A program made the translations under genes and the position numbers. The notes under the pieces are model-generated. The model worked only from the letters and a program-made list of their open reading frames with translations, did not search any database and had not been told where the DNA came from. Positions 12,400 through 22,419 of a DNA stretch of 64,000 bases are shown here, in pieces. How positions within the stretch are numbered: position 1 is the stretch's first letter; the number at the start of each line of letters is the position of its first letter. The DNA comes from Euglena gracilis (taxonomy: Eukaryota; Euglenida; Euglenophyceae; Euglenales), in NCBI GenBank assembly GCA_039621445.1, contig CP154956.1, forward strand, positions 44,092,281 to 44,156,280. Reading direction: 5' to 3'.

Positions 12400-12660
12400 C
12401 CATAGTTGGCTGATTCCCATTCGGGCTGGAACCGAATTCTGAATTTGAAGACGGTGGTGAAAACGAGGGCTTGCCTGGTTTGTGTATGAATACCGGTTTT
12501 TGTGGTCTTTTTTTTTCTTTGTCCCAGGCTCAACAATCGAAGTTGAAGACGAACAGGACTCGGACAGGACAGGATTCGGAATTTGAAGACGGAGGTGAAA
12601 ATTCCAGTGACAGTGACAATGAGACAGAGGGCCAAATTCCACCGGGGGGTGTTTTGTTTT
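12400..12660 (+). other. Possible exon pair with duplicated SEFEDGGEN
   Basis: SEFEDGGEN is encoded twice, near 12436-12462 and 12574-12600, separated by a stretch that could be a GT-AG intron (TTTGTGTATG to TTTGTCCCAG). The second copy continues into an acidic SSDSDNETEG. No family is recognised and there is no start or end. It may be a captured or decayed gene fragment. Confidence 0.25.
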
Positions 12661-13460
12661 GGTTCTGGAAGGCTGTTTTTTTTGGGTCATCCCAAGATTT
12701 TGTTGCCCCCCCCCCCTTAGTTTCAAATTCTTTTTGCCGTCCTGCAATTTTTGGGGCCCAACCCCTGGACCATAGCATTTGTCACATTTTTTCTGTCATG
12801 TTTGTGGGTTCGCCAGGACCCCCTCCCGGTCTTGGAAAAAAGCATCTGTTCTGCCCCCCCCCCGTTGACACATCCCCTGCCCGCAACTGCGGCGGGATGA
12901 AGCCTTGGCCATGCAAGTTGCGTTCAATTGTTTTCTTCAACCACGGAAGTGGGGAAGCAGAAGTATTTTGTGCCACTAGTATCCTATGGGGCGACAAATA
13001 GCTGACGTTTTTTTTGTTTTTTTTTAAAAAAAACGTTTTTTTTTTTTGCTTTTTTAATATAAAAAAACGGGCAAAAAAACGGCAAAAAAAACAAAGGGGA
13101 AAATGATGGTCCAAGTTTTGCCTTTGATCGCAAGGGTGAACCAATCTTAGCTCAAATGACTTGAAAACCAATACTTTTGGTTGTCTTCAACAAGAATGGT
13201 CAAAATGGGGCATTTTTCTTGCCATTTTGGCTTGAAACCATTCCAAACTAGGTTTTTTGACTTCGTTTTAAACAAAGTGCCATCTATGGTTGAAACATCC
13301 CAAATTTGATGTCTTTCCCTGACCGAGGATGGGCAATAAAAGCTAAAATTAAAGGCAAAATTTTTTTGCCCTGGACCCTCAATGGCGTTTTTTTTTTGTT
13401 TTTTTATGAGCCCAGATTTCAGCCTGCAACCGTGAATTGAGGCCCGGCACCTGCCCTGTA
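12661..13460. other. T-rich non-coding stretch
   Basis: A/T-homopolymer-rich DNA (13006-13100 and 13390-13410) without a convincing reading frame on either strand. Confidence 0.5.
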
Positions 13461-13722
13461 TTTCGTGGGTGTGAACACGAAATACAGGGCGTTATTTTCA
13501 ATTCACGAATACAGGCTGTATTTGTGAATTGGGTATTCACAAAATACAGGCTGTATTTCGTGATTTGTATTTTTTTGTTTTTATAACAGTTTCTGAAACT
13601 AGAAACCTTCTTGCATCACACCGTCTGAAGTAATTCAGAAAAAAACCAAATGCACAAAGCAAAAGAAAATTGAATGGCATGTCCTAGGTGATAAATGAAG
13701 GCGGTGCACAACTAGTGCAACG

Positions 13723-14061
13723 TCAGACAGCAAAGTGCCGTGGATTTACGCCGGGAAAGCTAACGAGGTTTGCACAAATGACACACCCATGACCCATGTT
13801 TGGGCTCATGGCATAAATGCACACAACGCCAGTGGTATGAAAGGGAACAAGCATCGCACTGCAAGCAAATGCGGATTGCTCTGTCCCTTCCATTCCGGAC
13901 GCTTTCTTTTTGGCAGCCTCTAGCAGAAGGTTATCGTGCAGGGGGTCAACAGCAGGGTTCTTTCTGTTCTCCCAACCCTGCTTAATTGTGGCCAAAAATT
14001 CAGCAACTTTTGGGGGTTGTGTCAACATTCTGTCCATGGTGTTTGCCGCTTTCTTCGCCAT
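13723..14061 (-). CDS. Repeat-borne ORF, EFLAT..KKKASG family, copy 1
   Basis: An open 112-codon frame starts MAKKAANTMDRM, followed by AEFLATIKQGW, RKNPAVDP and KKKASGMEG. A second copy with the same protein pattern lies at 50,396-50,659, about 80% identical in DNA. The shared protein pattern suggests descent from a coding sequence, probably part of a transposon or a dispersed gene family. I do not recognise the family. Only about the first 60 residues are shared; the rest may be unrelated. Confidence 0.4.
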   Translation of the reverse strand: MAKKAANTMDRMLTQPPKVAEFLATIKQGWENRKNPAVDPLHDNLLLEAAKKKASGMEGTEQSAFACSAMLVPFHTTGVVCIYAMSPNMGHGCVICANLVSFPGVNPRHFAV

Positions 14062-14110
14062 TTTTTGGAGAACAGAGTGAGGAGAAACACAGTGTGAAGG
14101 TGCGAAAATA

Positions 14111-14359
14111 CCACCTCCCCCCCCCCTAATTGACCCCCCCTAACTGACCCCCCCCCCTAATTGACCAAACGCCCCGGGGAAAATTTTTTCAACCCCCCCT
14201 CTAATTGACTGCCCGGGGGGATTCTGTGCCGAAGCACCCCCTAATTGACGGTACCCCCCCCCTAATTGACCAACCCCCCCCTAATTGAACCCCCCCCCTA
14301 ATTGACCAAAAGGGGGGTCCCGTGGAGAGGTCCCACGGTCAATTAGGGGGGGGAGGTGG
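14111..14359. mobile_element. TA-flanked C-tract element (TAATTGAC type)
   Basis: TA dinucleotides (14109-14110, 14360-14361) flank ends CCACCTCCCCCC... and ...GGGGGGAGGTGG. Inside, seven or more C-runs each lead into CTAATTGAC, with one copy inverted at the right end. There is no coding capacity. Confidence 0.6.
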
Positions 14360-14753
14360 TAGCACTAAAAAAGCTCTAAAAACGAAAAGGATTGTGGGGG
14401 GCCTTTGCGGGGGGACCGGCCGCCTTCGGCCCCCCCCCCCCCCCCCCCCCCAAAGTGCCCCCCTATAACTTGGCCTTACATCCATATCTCGTTTTCCAGG
14501 ACCAGGGGCATGTTATCAATGTGTTCCAGGTCATTTGGACAATGTTTTCACATTTTGGTTTCTATTCACGGAATACAGGGCGTTATTTTCAATTCACGAA
14601 TGCAGGCTGTATTTCGTGAATTGGATTTTTTGAAAATTTTGGGCAAAAAAAAACGCCCCAAAAGTGCCCTAAACCATGGCGTGAAGCACATCAACAAAAT
14701 ACAGGGCAGGCGCCGGGCCTCTTAATTAACGGTTACAGAAAAATCGTGGGCTA

Positions 14754-14832
14754 TAACCCGTATACAGGCCGTATAACGGGTCAAGGGCGCCTACGGCGTC
14801 CTTGACCCGTTATACGGCCTGTATACGGGTTA
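14754..14832. repeat. 79-bp near-perfect hairpin
   Basis: Arms of 33 bp, beginning TAACCCGTATACAGGCC on the left and ending GGCCTGTATACGGGTTA on the right, enclose GCGCCTACGGCGT, which itself folds (CGCC-TAC-GGCG). It abuts the next C-tract element. Confidence 0.9.
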
Positions 14833-15000
14833 CCACCCCCCCCCCCCATATTGTCCCACCGACCTCTCCCCAGGAGGCCCGCCGGGACAATATGGGGGGG
14901 GGACAATATGGGGGTATCAAAGGAAATTTCATTGACCGAGCCAAAAAAAAACCCCTCGTCGGCCGGGCCGAGGGACAATATGGGGGGGGGACAATATGCC
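14833..15000. mobile_element. C-tract element (ATATTGTCC type)
   Basis: It starts TA-CCACCCCCC and repeats CATATTGTCC / GGACAATATG next to C or G runs. Its interior (GGAAATTTCATTGACCGAGCC) is the inverted homologue of 25,847-26,017, so these are two copies of one element. The right end is not clear. Confidence 0.55.
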
Positions 15001-15550
15001 CACGATTATTTATATAGAAAACATGTTCAGCCAGGGGGCCCCCGAAGGGCTTTTGGTTTGGGTGTGATCTAGGTTTCGGGCTGTGTTTTGGGGTTTTGGA
15101 CTGTTCTGGGTTTTTTTTGGGTTGTGTTCTGCGTTTTGGGTGTTGGGCATTTTGGGGTTTTCGAATAAGCTCCACCCCCTTCGTGAGGCGGTTTTTGAAA
15201 AAATTGTAGGCCGCAAACCCGTCATTTTGCATTAATGTCGCATCCCATCACTTCGCCTTTTCGCACTGATACAGGGGGGAAGAAAATTCCGCAGCGCTTA
15301 AGTGCACGCGCCCAACATGGCGTCGTTTTATTCCGCGCACGGGCCAAGGTTCAAAATTAAATTATCGCGCCCTGGAAGCTCGAAATTTTCCGACACGGGG
15401 AAAAACGCCTTGCGGTTGTTTGCTCCAGCGGGAATACTTTGGACACCGGGAGCAATCGTCCACGTCGCAACTGTCCTATTTAGGTGGACCACGTGGCCAA
15501 CAGAGTAAACAGGCAAAGCCCTTTCCGCCCCCTTGGTTGATGACCCCACG
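15001..15550. other. Intergenic DNA, no gene seen
   Basis: Holds G/T-rich degenerate direct repeats (GTTTTGG words near 15,060-15,160) and no supported gene. Confidence 0.5.
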
Positions 15551-15828
15551 GCCGGCTTTTGCTTCAGAACCCTGGGGGCTAGCCAATTGGCTGGACAAAA
15601 GCTGGACTCTCTTCCCCCCGGGGGGGGGTCCCCTGAACTGGAAAGAAAATTTTTTCTTCTGGTGTTACTTAAAAAAAATGGCACGAACAGGCATTTTTGG
15701 CCATTTTTTTGGAGGTCCCCAAAAAATTCTGCACTGGATCGCCCTGCTAGAAATCCCACTTGCCAATTTTGTACTGGCTGGAGTCCAGCCCCCCCCCCCC
15801 TCACTGCAATCCCTTAAGCAAATGCCTG
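15551..15828. mobile_element. Degraded hAT-like element, inverted relative of 54,161-54,597
   Basis: The right end, read on the minus strand, gives CAGGCATTTGCTTAAGGGAT, and the left end gives GGCTTTTGCTTCAG. These match the TIR CAGGCTTTTGCTTAAGG of the intact element at 54 kb, as does the subterminal GCTAGCCAATTGGCT. No clear target duplication was found. Confidence 0.55.
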
Positions 15829-16178
15829 CCCCGGGGGGGGGGGACTGGCCAGCCAATCAGCTAGGCACAGGAGAAATGGCCCCACCAAAACTGGCCAAAA
15901 AAAATGTTGCACCAAAACCGGCCAAAAATGTGGCACCAAAACTGGCCAAGATGTGAAACCAAACCATTGAAATGCAAATCAGATTGACCATATCGTTGCA
16001 AACAAAAGGGACAGACAAACAAAAACCATCGACTTTTTAGGCACAGCAACAGGAATCAGAAAACACACGACAGCCATTTCCAACAACATGGAGCAGTTAG
16101 GGACATGCTCAGGTCCAGATTAGTTACAAACTCCTTCCAATAAGTTCATTTCACCTCAAGCCACCTGTGTACAGGGTC

Positions 16179-16489
16179 TCAGCAGTATATGCTTGAGCTA
16201 TTGCGAGACGACAAGTGTGTGACAATAATCTGCAACACCTCAGCTGCTGACAGCCACGTTTGCATGATGGACTTCAGCAAATTCTTGTCAGTGATCTGTT
16301 GAAGAGAGAAGAGAACATTCACTGACACCATTGCCTGGCAAACCTCTGTCATCGGAGAGCTTGATGCTGAGAGAAGTCAGCGTCTTCTGATATTTTTCAG
16401 TCTGGTCACTCATCACAGCATCAAACATCCCGCATATGGGCTTCACAGAAACGGACAGTAAGATCTCTTGGCACCAGCAAACAAACATC
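16179..16489 (-). CDS. Orphan 3'-terminal exons of an unrecognised gene
   Basis: Two exon-like blocks lie on the minus strand. The first (16,489 to about 16,326) follows an acceptor AACATTCACAG and encodes EILLSVSVKPICGMF...TLTSLSIKLSDD. The second (16,295-16,179) follows a T/C-rich acceptor ending CAACAG and encodes ITDKNLLKSIMQTWLSAAE...SSSIYC before TGA. The helical, leucine-rich character looks like real protein. The junction between the blocks would need an intron of about 31 nt, which is unusually short, and no upstream exon is visible. It may be a gene fragment. Confidence 0.3.
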
Positions 16490-16639
16490 CTGTGAATGTT
16501 TTCAGAAATTGGTTGAAAATTTTTTGTGTCGCCTAATTGCCAATCGCAGTTAATTCCGCGTTTCTAAATCCGTGTGAACTCCGTTCCCGCACAATATAAT
16601 CGCGGGGTTTTACACACACGGATTAAAACGAGCTGGATA

Positions 16640-16869
16640 CCACCCCCCCCCCCTAATTGACACCCCCCCATAATTGACACCCCCCCCCCCTCCCGACCGA
16701 AAATTTTTTCAGCCGCTCGCGTCTTTTCCGCCGGGGTTTGTCAGGAGTCCCTTGTATTTTGCCTTGTCCGTTCGGACCCCCCCCCCATAATTGACACCCC
16801 CCCATAATTGACACTACCTGGGGGGTTTGGAGGGTGTCGGGGGTGTCAATTATGGGGGGGGGGGGGTGG
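16640..16869. mobile_element. TA-flanked C-tract element (ATAATTGACA type)
   Basis: TA at 16,638-16,639 and 16,870-16,871 bound CCACCCCCCCC... and ...GGGGGTGG. Inside, C-runs lead into CTAATTGACA or CATAATTGACA at least four times, with the inverse at the right end. Confidence 0.6.
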
Positions 16870-18508
16870 TATAAGCGATACGGAATATTCTTCCCCCTGT
16901 ACTGGGCTAAGGACCATCAGGATACTGGGGGTGTAGAATATTAAACACCATGAGGGCGCCAGGCTCAGAAGTGAGCCGGAACCCACACAGACAAAAAACT
17001 CTGAATCCTTACTGAAAATTGCTGAAAAATGGCCTCTGAAATCTGACGCAAAAAGGGGGAATTTGCGTGAATTTTCAGGTCCGTTTTTTTGGGGGACCCC
17101 CCCTCCCCCCCCCCCTGTACAGTTGGGATTTTCGGGAACCCCCCCCCTTGGTGCCGACCCCCGGATACAGATGAAAATTTTGACACCAAAAATGGCCTTA
17201 AAGATTTTTTCCGGCGCCTTTGGCGCCGGGTTTTGGCCGATTTTTGAGGGCGGGGGTTGGCAGTACAATTGGGACCCCAGGACCCCCCGGTGTTGAGACA
17301 CTACAGCAAAAAGTGCCAAAAATGCAAAAAAAAATCTGACCTCGGAACCCCCCCTCTCCCCCCTTCCAACGCTCCTATGTGTGTGCGGGCTTTGAAAGTG
17401 ATCATGTCACCCTTCCCCACCAGGTTTGTTTATCGAAAGAAAGGTCTTCAGTTTTCGTTTTTTTTTTCTTTTGGCTTCCTTCTGTGAAGCACGTTTTGAT
17501 GGACTTCAGGTTTTTTTTTCAGTGGTTTGTTTGCGGTTTTGGTTTTGACAATGGAAGAGTCTCATGTTCAATTTTTTGTCAAAATATTCCTGTGTTTCAC
17601 AAATATTCCTGAGTCATTGACGGATGACACGTTTCCGTTTTTTGAGCGCTTTCGGTTGCCATGCGCATCATCCTGTCACACCATACCAGGGTCACATCAT
17701 CCCCTCTTGACTGGGTTTGTGTGCTTTCTGTTGTAGGATCGCTTTTTTTCTTGGGGGGGGGGGGCTATCCATTTAAATTCATGTGCGGGTTTTCACGCAC
17801 AGTGGGAACGGTGTTGGGTGCTGGGGGGTGTTTCCCCCGCGCCCCCCCCGCGCCCCCCCCCCCCCGCGACCCCCCCGCGACCCCACCCTGAGCCCGATTC
17901 GGGCTTCCGAAAAGTACAAAAAATTCACATTAATTAGGAATTTGCCACTCAATTAGGAATCAAAAATACGAAAATTTGGTCCCAAATTCCTAATTGGACC
18001 TATTTTTGGACCCAAATGGCGCGCAAATTCCTAATTGGGATCTAAAATTAGAAGACAAGATGACGTCACACAAGTCACACATGACCTACCGCAAAACCCA
18101 TTTCCCCCCCGCTTCCCCCCCCGCGCCCCCCCCCGCGACCCCCCCGCGACCCCAACACCCCCCTGGATTGGGGGTCCAGGGTTGCTTTTGCAGGGTTCCT
18201 TTTCTTGGACCAAAGGCTAGGGTCGGACGGATTTCTCCTGCCGGTGTTGGAGTTGTGGCATAAAAAACGGCGGAATGTAAAACGACCTGGAGCGTCTTGC
18301 CTAAATCGCGGTGAACGGCGGCAGAAATGCCCTGACGGGTGCGTTTTTCCAGGTCAAGGAGCATTCCCGTCCCCGGTTTTGCGCAGGACCACGGGGACAG
18401 CCGACAAACAGTGCACGGCACCCAACCACCGACCTGGGGTGCATGCCCCCCCCCCCCTGGTTGGGGACCAACATATATATTTTTTAATCCCCCAAAGTTG
18501 GTAAAAAT
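16870..18508. other. Non-coding accessory DNA with C(GCG) repeats
   Basis: No gene is supported. C-runs punctuated by GCG (17,830-17,886 and 18,108-18,155) flank a stretch with ATTAGGAATTTG and its inverse CAAATTCCTAATTGG, a probable small inverted-repeat element. Confidence 0.5.
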
Positions 18509-19378
18509 TCATGATAAAGATGCAGAACATTGTCCACGCAGGGTTGCATATAGGTATAGGTTTGGCAAAAGTCCTTGGGCGTGCCTGTCACCCACCCGGA
18601 GGATGGAACCTTCGCAGAACGAGTTTGGTTCGGACGATGTGAAGCAGCCATGAAGGCGTGCCCTTCCGCAAAAGGTACCGTCTTCACACATACAATTCAC
18701 GATGCTCCGAATGTGCTTGGATGTATGCAAGGTGAACGACCTGCCATGCGCCATACGACATCCCAGCCCTGCCATGCGGAGTGGCAAGCTGCATTGGGCC
18801 CACTGGGATTCACTTGTCGATGGCTGGCCGATGGTGTCGTACCATGCTCTGCGGATGACCCGATCTGCTGCTTGAAGAGGGCCCTGCAAGGCGTCTAACC
18901 GCAAAGCACGAAGGAAATGCATGACCTTTCAAGCATCCAGACAGTACCAGAGCAAAATGCGCTGGCACTGTGGGTCGCCCAGGTTGCTCAAGACGTGGCA
19001 CGATTCTTCAAGTTTGTCCACTACAGCTTGCATCTCGTTCTGGCGAAACGTCGTCGTGGTTGGGTGCTCCACCGGAAAGCCAAGGACTCGCAAGCCTTGC
19101 CCGGGCTCCCATGGGACACGGGGAATGGAGCCGAGGAGTTGATGGGCCACCAATGTTTGGTCCAACTGGGCTGGGCCCCAGAGGCGACACTTCTTCAGGT
19201 TGAGCCGGACACCCACATTGATGCTGCTCGCCTGGATGATTGCCAAGGCTGAAGCCAGCGCCTCCGGTGTCTCAACAAGATGCCCATCATCCAGGTACCA
19301 CGCATCGATTGTCTAGTCACTCGGGAGCGCCATCACCACATCTTAACAAGTCAGGGCGAGAAGAAGAGTGGAAGCGGC
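18509..19378 (-). pseudogene. Non-LTR retrotransposon reverse transcriptase fragment
   Basis: Reading leftwards from about 19,370, the frame encodes IDAWYLDDGHLVE, with the catalytic YxDD box at 19,287-19,298. It continues with GVRLNLKKCRLWGP, then a thumb/connection-like region (VDKLEESCHVLSNLGDPQCQRILL, MHFLRALRLDAL, SLPLRMAGLGCRMA). The last motifs are typical of non-LTR retroelement polymerases of algae, dinoflagellates and oomycetes. There are two in-frame stops: TAG at 19,313-19,315 just before the YxDD box, and TGA at 18,926-18,928 where a Cys codon is expected. Both the finger domain and the endonuclease are absent. It is a dead, 5'-truncated copy. Confidence 0.85.
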
Positions 19379-19630
19379 AGTTAAGATCGCGAAAATATTA
19401 GCGATCTAACATTTTGCCGGGATGCTGGGTTGAAAACTGCGACATTCATGTGTCTGATACTCCGAGAGAAAAACGTAGTTTGAAAGCAAGGAACCCACTG
19501 CGGAAAACGCCCAGAAGATAGTTTGTTTTTGCCGTTTGGCAGAAAGCACAAAAAATAGCGCGCTGTTATGCCGCGCGTTCCGGAGAGACACCGCGTTGTA
19601 AAACCCCGCGGTAATTGTCGTCGCGGCAAT

Positions 19631-20046
19631 TAACCCCCCCCCAAAATAAATCCCCCCCATAGAATGGACCCCCCCAAAAAATAAGACCCCCCCTGGCCGT
19701 TCCTAGCAAAAATCCATGACATGGACCCCCCCCCATGAATAAGACCCCCCTGCCGGCGCGAAGCGCCGGATTTTTGAAAAATGGTACATTTTTGGAGGAA
19801 AATCTGCTATTTTGGGACTGTTTTCACACAATTCAGCATATTTTACCCTATTTGTCTGGCGCGAAGCGCCGAATTTTTCGAAAAGTGGTATTTTGGGGTG
19901 CCATTTTTGGACATTTTAGGGGGTCGAAAATTTTTCCAGCAAAAATCCATAAAATGGACCCCCCCCCCATGAATAAGACCCCCCCTCGGGCTTTCCAGCA
20001 ACCGACCCATGAAATGGACCCCCGGTCTTATTTTGGGGGGGGTTTA
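19631..20046. mobile_element. C-tract element (AAATAAGACC type)
   Basis: It begins TTAACCCCCCC and ends GGGGGGGGTTTA. C-runs alternate with AAATAAGACC, CCATGAATAAGACC and their inverse GGTCTTATTTTGG. It contains two hairpin motifs GGCGCGAAGCGCC. Confidence 0.5.
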
Positions 20047-20329
20047 CCCACCCGCGGCAATTGTCGGTAAGGAGGGGGGGGCATGGTATATGAAATGAGC
20101 AAGGGGCCTGTAGTGCTGAGCTCTGAAATGGACTTGCACGTAACGGAAGGCCGAAAAGACCAGCATTGCAAATTTCGTGTAATTCATAATTTACAAAGTT
20201 ACATTCATAATTTACACAGTTGCAATTTACAGCAACTTTCAGTGATTTTTACAGCAATTTCTGAAATGTTAGCCTCCCCATACACCCCATACCTGTTTTA
20301 TTGATTTTTTTTTCAACTTTTTTGACCCG

Positions 20330-20470
20330 TTTTTGACCTAAATTCCATGGGTTTCGGGCCAAAAACGAGGCGCCGGGGGGGGGGATCGAAAAACACTCAT
20401 TTTGGGCTCAAAAACAGGTTTCCCGGGTGTGGGAGGCCAAAAAACATCGTTTTAAGCAAAAAAAAGTTCA
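20330..20470 (-). repeat. Inverted solo subunit of the 7.7-12 kb composite repeat
   Basis: On the minus strand it matches the subrepeat with AAACGATGTTTTTTGGCCTC and the following AAAATGAG and GGGTCAAAA words, so the composite repeat is also dispersed. Confidence 0.7.
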
Positions 20471-20534
20471 ATGCCATGGTGTGGTTGAATTCCACATGGG
20501 ATGACTGGGAGGGAGTGTGCAAGACTGGACGGTA

Positions 20535-20689
20535 CCATGCCCCATATTGTATCCCCCCCTTGGAGCCATTTTCTAGGGGGAGGTACATTATGGGGGGTAC
20601 AATATGCAGACCCGTGAACCGTCAAAAAAAGACCTTTAATTTTCTTCATAAGGAAATTGGGGGGGTACATTATGGGGGGGGGGGCATGG
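20535..20689. mobile_element. TA-flanked C-tract element (ACATTATG type)
   Basis: TA at 20,533-20,534 and 20,690-20,691 bound CCATGCCCCATATTG... and ...GGGGGGCATGG. Internal words GTACATTATGGGGGG and GTACAATATG repeat in both orientations. Confidence 0.55.
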
Positions 20690-20819
20690 TAACTGAAGGA
20701 GCACCTCCTGATTGCCCAGCGGGACGCTTGCGGGCGGAGTGCAGAGGTTGACTATTGCAGTGGCAGGATTTGAATTTTTTGACGTTCGTTTTTTTCACCC
20801 CTCCTATAAACTACCAATT

Positions 20820-21681
20820 TTAAACCAATGCATTTTTTGAGATTTTTGGTGAAAAAAAAATGTGGTTTTCCATCAAAAAATCATATGTTTCGGGTTCATT
20901 TTTCAAAAAAAAATTCAAAACCGCCACGGCCACCACGTCCACGCCCCAGAGGTGTTCCTTCACTCTCTCCTCCAGGTCCTTTTGCAGAGCCTCCTGCCGA
21001 CGGACCAACGTCTGGCGGGATGGGGCCTTGAAGTCCTTCCGCAGAGTCCTCAAAAATCGACGGAACATCGAGTTGTCCAGAGCTGCCAAAGGGACACCAC
21101 AATATGTCCGCCAATGTGTCAACCGTTGCACCGCCTACTCCTGCTGCCAGTCCTGAAATCCTTGTTCCATGAAGTGGGACATCTTCGTCTGGTTGAACTT
21201 CCTTTTCAGGGACCTGGCACTGCTGTTGCTGGAGGTTGGGACCACAGGGACATTCATGGGAAAGCCACTTGCGGGCACAAATGCCATCGTGGGTACACTG
21301 CTTGCAATGGACGATGAGGGGGTACTACCAACCTCAGATGTACCATCAGATGTGGAGTTGGGGTCGGTCAACAGGGCCTCACTGCCGTCCCATGGCAAAT
21401 TCGGGGTGGGGGAGAAGCCATGGCACTGAAAAAGGAAGGAACCGTTGAACACCGGTCAGGCTAGAGTGAGAGGGTGCTGGTCTTCCAGGTGACCGAGACA
21501 CCTTGTGTGGTTGGCGGCGACACCCTCTCTTCCATGCCCCCAAAGGCAATGCTTGCACCTGAGGCACATGTGTATTCGGGAGAAAAATAAAACATGCACA
21601 CCGCACAGCCTTGAGACGGCCATTGGCATACACGCTGACTGGTTCATAGTGCTCCCAAATACCAGAGTTCTTCAGCGGCAT
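20820..21681 (-). pseudogene. hAT-family transposase fragment with BED zinc finger
   Basis: The first exon (21,681-21,602) starts MPLKNSGIWEHYEPV. A 43-nt GT-AG intron (21,559-21,601) follows, and splicing joins it to RCKHCLWGHGREG...NHTRCLGHLEDQH, giving the W/Y, Cys-x2-Cys and His/His pattern of a BED finger, the usual N-terminal DNA-binding domain of hAT transposases. Further on, FNQTKMSHFMEQG and then CGVPLAALDNSMFRRFLRTL with APSRQTLVRR match the region of hAT proteins after the linker. Two in-frame stops break it: TGA at 21,456-21,458 and TAG at 21,132-21,134. The catalytic RNase H-like core and the C-terminal dimerisation region are absent; the frame fades into unrelated DNA near 20,940. 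It is not functional here, but shows an autonomous hAT lineage existed in this genome. Confidence 0.75.
21559..21601 (-). other. 43-nt intron in the BED finger of the hAT transposase
   Basis: GTGTGCATG at the donor and CATGTGCCTCAG at the acceptor. Removal joins CG|G into an Arg codon directly before the finger's first Cys, restoring the zinc-finger spacing. Confidence 0.7.
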
Positions 21682-21824
21682 GCGGCCTGGGGAGAAAAAA
21701 GGTCCTACGGTTAAGAATTCCCATAAATTCGCGATTTTTGTAAATCGCGGAAATTGAAACCGAAATTTTCACTTTGTTGAAATCCTTTCAAATTACATTC
21801 ACAGAGCCAGGGACTAAAATTTGA

Positions 21825-22221
21825 GCATCCCTCCGGACCCCCCAAGGGCCCACCGACCCCCCACCGACCAAAGATTTCCGTCTGGGGGTGTTTATTTAGG
21901 CGTAAGACACTTATTTGGACCCATCCGGACCATTTCCGGGTGATTTGGGCCCGCCACATACCATTTTTATGACCGCCGACTAGCCACCGACTAGTTTGCA
22001 TTGAATTTTCGTCATGGGGGGGGGGGGCTTAAAAGTCGACGGTTTGGACCCGTTAGTACATCAGGGTGGGTAGTCAGCCGACTAGTCGGCCGACTACCCA
22101 CTGCCCCCCCCCTCCTGTCTCGCCGACTAGCTACCGACCAGGCCTAGTCGGCCGACCAATTGGGTAATCGGCCGACTAGTCGGCCGACTACCCACTCCCC
22201 CCCCCCCCCAGTCTACCGCCT
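21825..22221. mobile_element. Truncated copy of the MULE-like element
   Basis: Homologous to the right third of the 1222-2461 element: GGCCCACCGACCCCCCACCGACC, TTTCCGGGTG, the GTCGGCCGAC palindromes, and the terminal CAGTCTACCGCC. The left TIR is missing, so it is a relic. Confidence 0.8.
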
Positions 22222-22391
22222 TGCGCCCTCCCCCCCTCTAGCCAAACCCCCTGGTCGCCAACCCCCTCGCCACGCCACTTACCCCCCCCCATTCGGACCC
22301 CCTCGCCACGCCGTACCAACCACCCTGTGGACCCCCCGGTGAACTTCACCGGTGAACGTTTACCGGGGGGGGCAGGGGGGGATACTTGTGG

Positions 22392-22419
22392 CGGTGAAGT
22401 TCACCGGTGAACTTCACCG
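22392..22419. repeat. 28-bp perfect palindrome (GGTGAACTTCACC family)
   Basis: GGTGAAGTTCACC and GGTGAACTTCACC join head-to-head as an exact palindrome. Related words occur near 22,339-22,365, 22,624-22,655 and 24,575-24,590. Confidence 0.9.

Larger units (their letters stand above)
13463..14625. repeat. Region bounded by repeated ATACAGG/CTGTATTTCGTGAATT palindromes
   Basis: A block with ATACAGGGCGTTATTTTC and the near-palindrome AATTCACGAATACAGGCTGT followed by its complement occurs near 13463-13560 and again near 14563-14625. The two copies flank the minus-strand ORF at 13723-14061 and could be ends of one mobile element. No target duplication was found. Confidence 0.45.

Noticed and set aside
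15302-15956. Overlapping frames of 60-178 codons
   Set aside because: They lie over a degraded hAT-like element and flanking repeats; no conserved motif or splice structure.
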